Source of the DNA: Filomicrobium sp.
Lineage (GTDB): Bacteria > Pseudomonadota > Alphaproteobacteria > Rhizobiales > Hyphomicrobiaceae
NCBI GenBank assembly: GCA_030607105.1
Contig: JAUWFF010000049.1
Location: forward strand, 1-7,538
Reading direction: 5' to 3'
DNA: 7,538 bases
The notes below the pieces were generated by a model. It did not search any database and was not told the DNA's origin. It worked only from the letters and a program-made list of their open reading frames with translations. The position numbers and the translations under genes were made by a program. Shown piece after piece: positions 6,401-7,538 of this stretch (position 1 is its first letter; each line of letters starts with the position of its first letter).

Positions 6401-6563
6401 CCGGTGCGGCACCTGGAAAGAGAACCATGATTTCGAGCTTGTTTGGTTCAACGCGGGGCAAGGTTTCGCGTTGCAGCGTCGGAGCGGCCACCGCACCAAT
6501 CACAAGGAACGCGATCATCAGTAGGTTGGCGATGGTCGGATGCTTGGTGAAGAACGAGATCAC
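3423..6563 (-). CDS. RND-family efflux pump, inner-membrane transporter (AcrB/HAE1-like)
   Basis: This is a proton-driven inner-membrane pump that exports substrates through a periplasmic adaptor and an outer-membrane channel. The 1046-residue protein is full length for the family. It shows the duplicated RND layout: TM1 at about 10-28, a periplasmic porter domain at about 30-330, TM2-TM6 at about 332-475, TM7 at about 521-541, a second porter domain at about 545-860, and TM8-TM12 at about 862-1015. The proton-relay pair Asp394-Asp395 is present in TM4 (VGLLMDDAIV). TM10 carries VVVNDSILLV (928-936), with Asn931-Asp932 where AcrB has the Lys940 region. The start is GTG 6563, overlapping the adaptor stop as GTGA, with GGTGAGG seven bases upstream, so the two genes are translationally coupled. 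Substrate cannot be read from the sequence. No outer-membrane factor gene is in view. The classic heavy-metal CusA methionine pairs were not identified. Confidence 0.95.
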   Translation of the reverse strand: MISFFTKHPTIANLLMIAFLVIGAVAAPTLQRETLPRVEPNKLEIMVLFPGAAPDDVEDGICQRIEDAVDSVDGVVEVLCESREGQGKATVEMAEGGNLDRFFADVKTEIDAIDDFPDKAEQPTIKQLGRTDFVAAVAVTGPKNLTDLRVYAEQLKDRMKAFGGIPKIEVLGFSDRQLRIEVRDGLLRQFGLSLSGIADAIRKQSVDLPAGSVETLDGEILLRFDDERENIDSLKDLIVISDPSGGQIRLGAIATIDDRFEKDEVHIRFNGEPAALLQVTKTANEDTLSVIDRINAFLQEELPQAPPGVTLTVVNDTASIVRDRLNLLVNNGAQGLALVFLVTWLFFGWRYAFWISMGLPVAFMGGIAVMAMLGYTINMLTMVALLIVVGLLMDDAIVISENIASHSEDGLPPADAAARGTVEVMPGVLSSFVTTFCIFGSLAFLKGDMGQLLRVIPVVMIAVLGASLIEAFLILPHHLSHALKKGNPRGGWIQGKVGDALEWVRENIVGVFCAVCVKARYLTAGLTFAALLLAISAMATGVLKFSAFPELDGDTLEARILLPQGTPLESTQSAVARIEQAILRINDELSPQQPGGAPLLVNRTVKYNENADAHEAGAHVATVSIDVLSSEVRTLDNEALLAEWRRKTGTIPDVISLKFTEPTIGPAGRAIEIRLSSSDLKALKSASEDLQAWLSRYEGVVGLMDDLRLGKPEIKIRMREEGIALGLRADEVADQLRAAFFGTTVNELQVDTGGLEIDARLAREDRKDRATLDNFVITTAEGAQVPLSAVATLSDDRGYARVNRIDGLRTVTIEGDVDTRLANANEIITDTSKRFLPDFEIRHPGIKVTIAGQNKEAGQTGASMITGFMVGLIGVYLVLSFQFRSYVEPVVVMILIPFAFIGAVAGHILMGLDFTMPSMLGFAALAGVVVNDSILLVHQIKEHHAPGSTVAEVAPCATKARFRAILLTSLTTIAGLLPLLSETSLQAQVLIPLVTSLAFGLMASTILVLFAVPAFYAILDDFGLTTLAEERKRPLRTEGLATQAGK

Positions 6564-7426
6564 TGCTGAACCTCACCGGCCACTTTGCGCTTGCCGGAAA
6601 TTGCCGCCGCGTCTTCTTCAGGAGTGTCGGCAAAGGGCTTCAGCAACATACCGTCGATAGCCGGTGAAAGGTCGCTAATCACGATGCGCTCGCCCAAACT
6701 GAGGCCACTTTCGATAACAGCCTTGCCACCCTGTTCGGCAAGGACGTCGATCTTTCTGATACGCAACCGGTTACCTTTATCGGCGATATAAACGCGGCCC
6801 TCGTGGACAGCAGACCGAGGGATGACAATGCGGTCCATCGTCGGCCGCCCGGCAATTTCGACCTCGACGAACATTCCCTTGACCAGTGGAGGACGAACGA
6901 TCGGCTTGATCCCCTCGTAGGGCTTATCAACGGAAACAATGACGCCGACCGTTCGGGTTTTGGGATCGACGGTTTCGGAAGTGCGCAAGAGCTCTGCCGG
7001 CCATTTGACATCGCGCGCGTTGGAGCGCAGGCGGACAGTTGCCGACCAACCCATGCTCTTGAACAACTCGCTGATACCGCCACTGCGGATCTTTTCTACA
7101 GTAAAGTCTTTGGGCAGCGTCAGTTTCATAAAGGTATGGAAGCGATCCTGGGGAATCTCCGCTTCGACCTCGGCGGTATCGATATCATCCGCCTCGGCCA
7201 GCTCCGTACCGATGCCAACGAACTGCGTGCGTTCGATGTTGACGGCCGATATCCGGGCGTCGAAGGGCAGTGAAATATGGGTACGCGCGAGGTTGAGCCG
7301 GGCGGTTTCCAACTTCGTCTTGTTGACGTCGATCTGACGCCTTTGAGCATCGATCCGCGTCGGAAAAAGCCGTATGGAGTTTTCTAGATTCAGGACCGTT
7401 GCCTGCTGCTGCAGGACGGCACTCAT
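6560..7426 (-). CDS. RND periplasmic adaptor (HlyD/MFP family), N-terminally truncated
   Basis: The adaptor bridges the RND pump and an outer-membrane channel. The visible 288 residues begin inside the coiled-coil hairpin (about 1-50, rich in Gln/Asn/Lys/Leu). They continue through the second half of the lipoyl domain (ARTHISLPFDARIS, 47-60), the beta-barrel domain (about 84-195, including VDPKTRTVGVIV at 153-164) and the membrane-proximal domain (about 196-265, IPRSAVHEGRVYIAD). Missing are the signal peptide or N-terminal anchor, the first lipoyl half and the first coiled-coil helix, roughly 100 residues by family norm. ATG 7426 is only the first available start: the ribosome site is weak and a TAA lies in frame at 7439-7441. 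The base composition changes abruptly here. As shown, the protein could not be exported or assembled. This is either a broken gene or an artificial join. Confidence 0.9.
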   Translation of the reverse strand: MSAVLQQQATVLNLENSIRLFPTRIDAQRRQIDVNKTKLETARLNLARTHISLPFDARISAVNIERTQFVGIGTELAEADDIDTAEVEAEIPQDRFHTFMKLTLPKDFTVEKIRSGGISELFKSMGWSATVRLRSNARDVKWPAELLRTSETVDPKTRTVGVIVSVDKPYEGIKPIVRPPLVKGMFVEVEIAGRPTMDRIVIPRSAVHEGRVYIADKGNRLRIRKIDVLAEQGGKAVIESGLSLGERIVISDLSPAIDGMLLKPFADTPEEDAAAISGKRKVAGEVQQ

Positions 7427-7438
7427 ATTACTACCTAC

Positions 7439-7538
7439 TTAATCAATAATCTTCAATATCACCATAGGACCTTCACTCACATTATCAGTCCCAATATCAG
7501 TTCCATGATGACTTACTCCAATCGTAACTATACCATCT
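7439..7538 (-). CDS. C-terminal fragment of an unrecognised protein in low-GC DNA (partial)
   Basis: Read leftward from the window edge, one frame stays open for 32 codons and ends at TAA (7441-7439); the other two leftward frames hit stops early. The peptide starts DGIVTIGVSHHGTDIGTDN and ends VILKIID. Its third codon positions are mostly A or T, as expected of real coding sequence in a low-GC genome and unlike its neighbours. I do not recognise the family. The length is short enough that chance remains possible. Confidence 0.35.
   Translation of the reverse strand, partial: DGIVTIGVSHHGTDIGTDNVSEGPMVILKIID

Noticed and set aside
7427..7538. Insertion-sequence or phage end at the adaptor break
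   Set aside because: No terminal inverted repeat, target duplication or transposase/integrase motif is visible in the 112 bases available; kept only as a composition break.

Overview
The window looks like chromosomal DNA of a methylotrophic or methylotrophy-capable proteobacterium, most likely an alphaproteobacterium of the Hyphomicrobium/Methylobacterium type. The evidence is a textbook formaldehyde-activating enzyme (fae), an H4MPT-linked COG1548-type protein (mfnF-like) and a HisA-related protein of the kind that travels with the tetrahydromethanopterin/methylofuran C1 pathway. The placement rests on gene content and a GC-rich base composition. No rRNA or other taxonomic marker is present.

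Layout. Positions 1-233 hold a putative fae promoter and a hairpin-rich leader. fae runs rightward (234-746) and ends before a hairpin with a T-run (869-901). A HisA-family TIM-barrel gene (902-1654) runs leftward into the same hairpin region, convergent with fae. The COG1548/mfnF-like gene (ATG at 1696, stop at 2745) diverges from it across only 41 bp, which contain a perfect 12-bp palindrome. After an AT-rich gap (about 33% GC over 2761-2860) comes a small secreted, cationic, six-cysteine protein (2962-3198) with a strong intrinsic terminator (3222-3253). The right half is a leftward two-gene efflux unit: a periplasmic adaptor (6560-7426) followed by a complete 1046-residue RND pump (3423-6563), overlapping by GTGA. 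The adaptor lacks its N-terminus. At its 5' edge the sequence changes abruptly to about 35% GC (7427-7538), and the only open frame there is the tail of an unrecognised protein.

How the genes fit together. Fae condenses formaldehyde with H4MPT, the entry step of the H4MPT oxidation pathway. The mfnF-like protein probably helps make methylofuran, the formyl carrier used at the end of that pathway. The HisA-like protein is uncharacterised, but its position suggests cofactor synthesis as well. The RND/adaptor pair is a separate export module whose outer-membrane partner is not in the window.

The most interesting items are the small secreted protein (knottin-like cysteine order and a predicted Gly-Gly-His mature N-terminus), the structured fae leader, and the break at about 7426, which is either an assembly chimera or a real insertion/deletion junction. 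I see no CRISPR array, tRNA, rRNA or recognisable transposase. No stretch above 300 bases lacks a gene.
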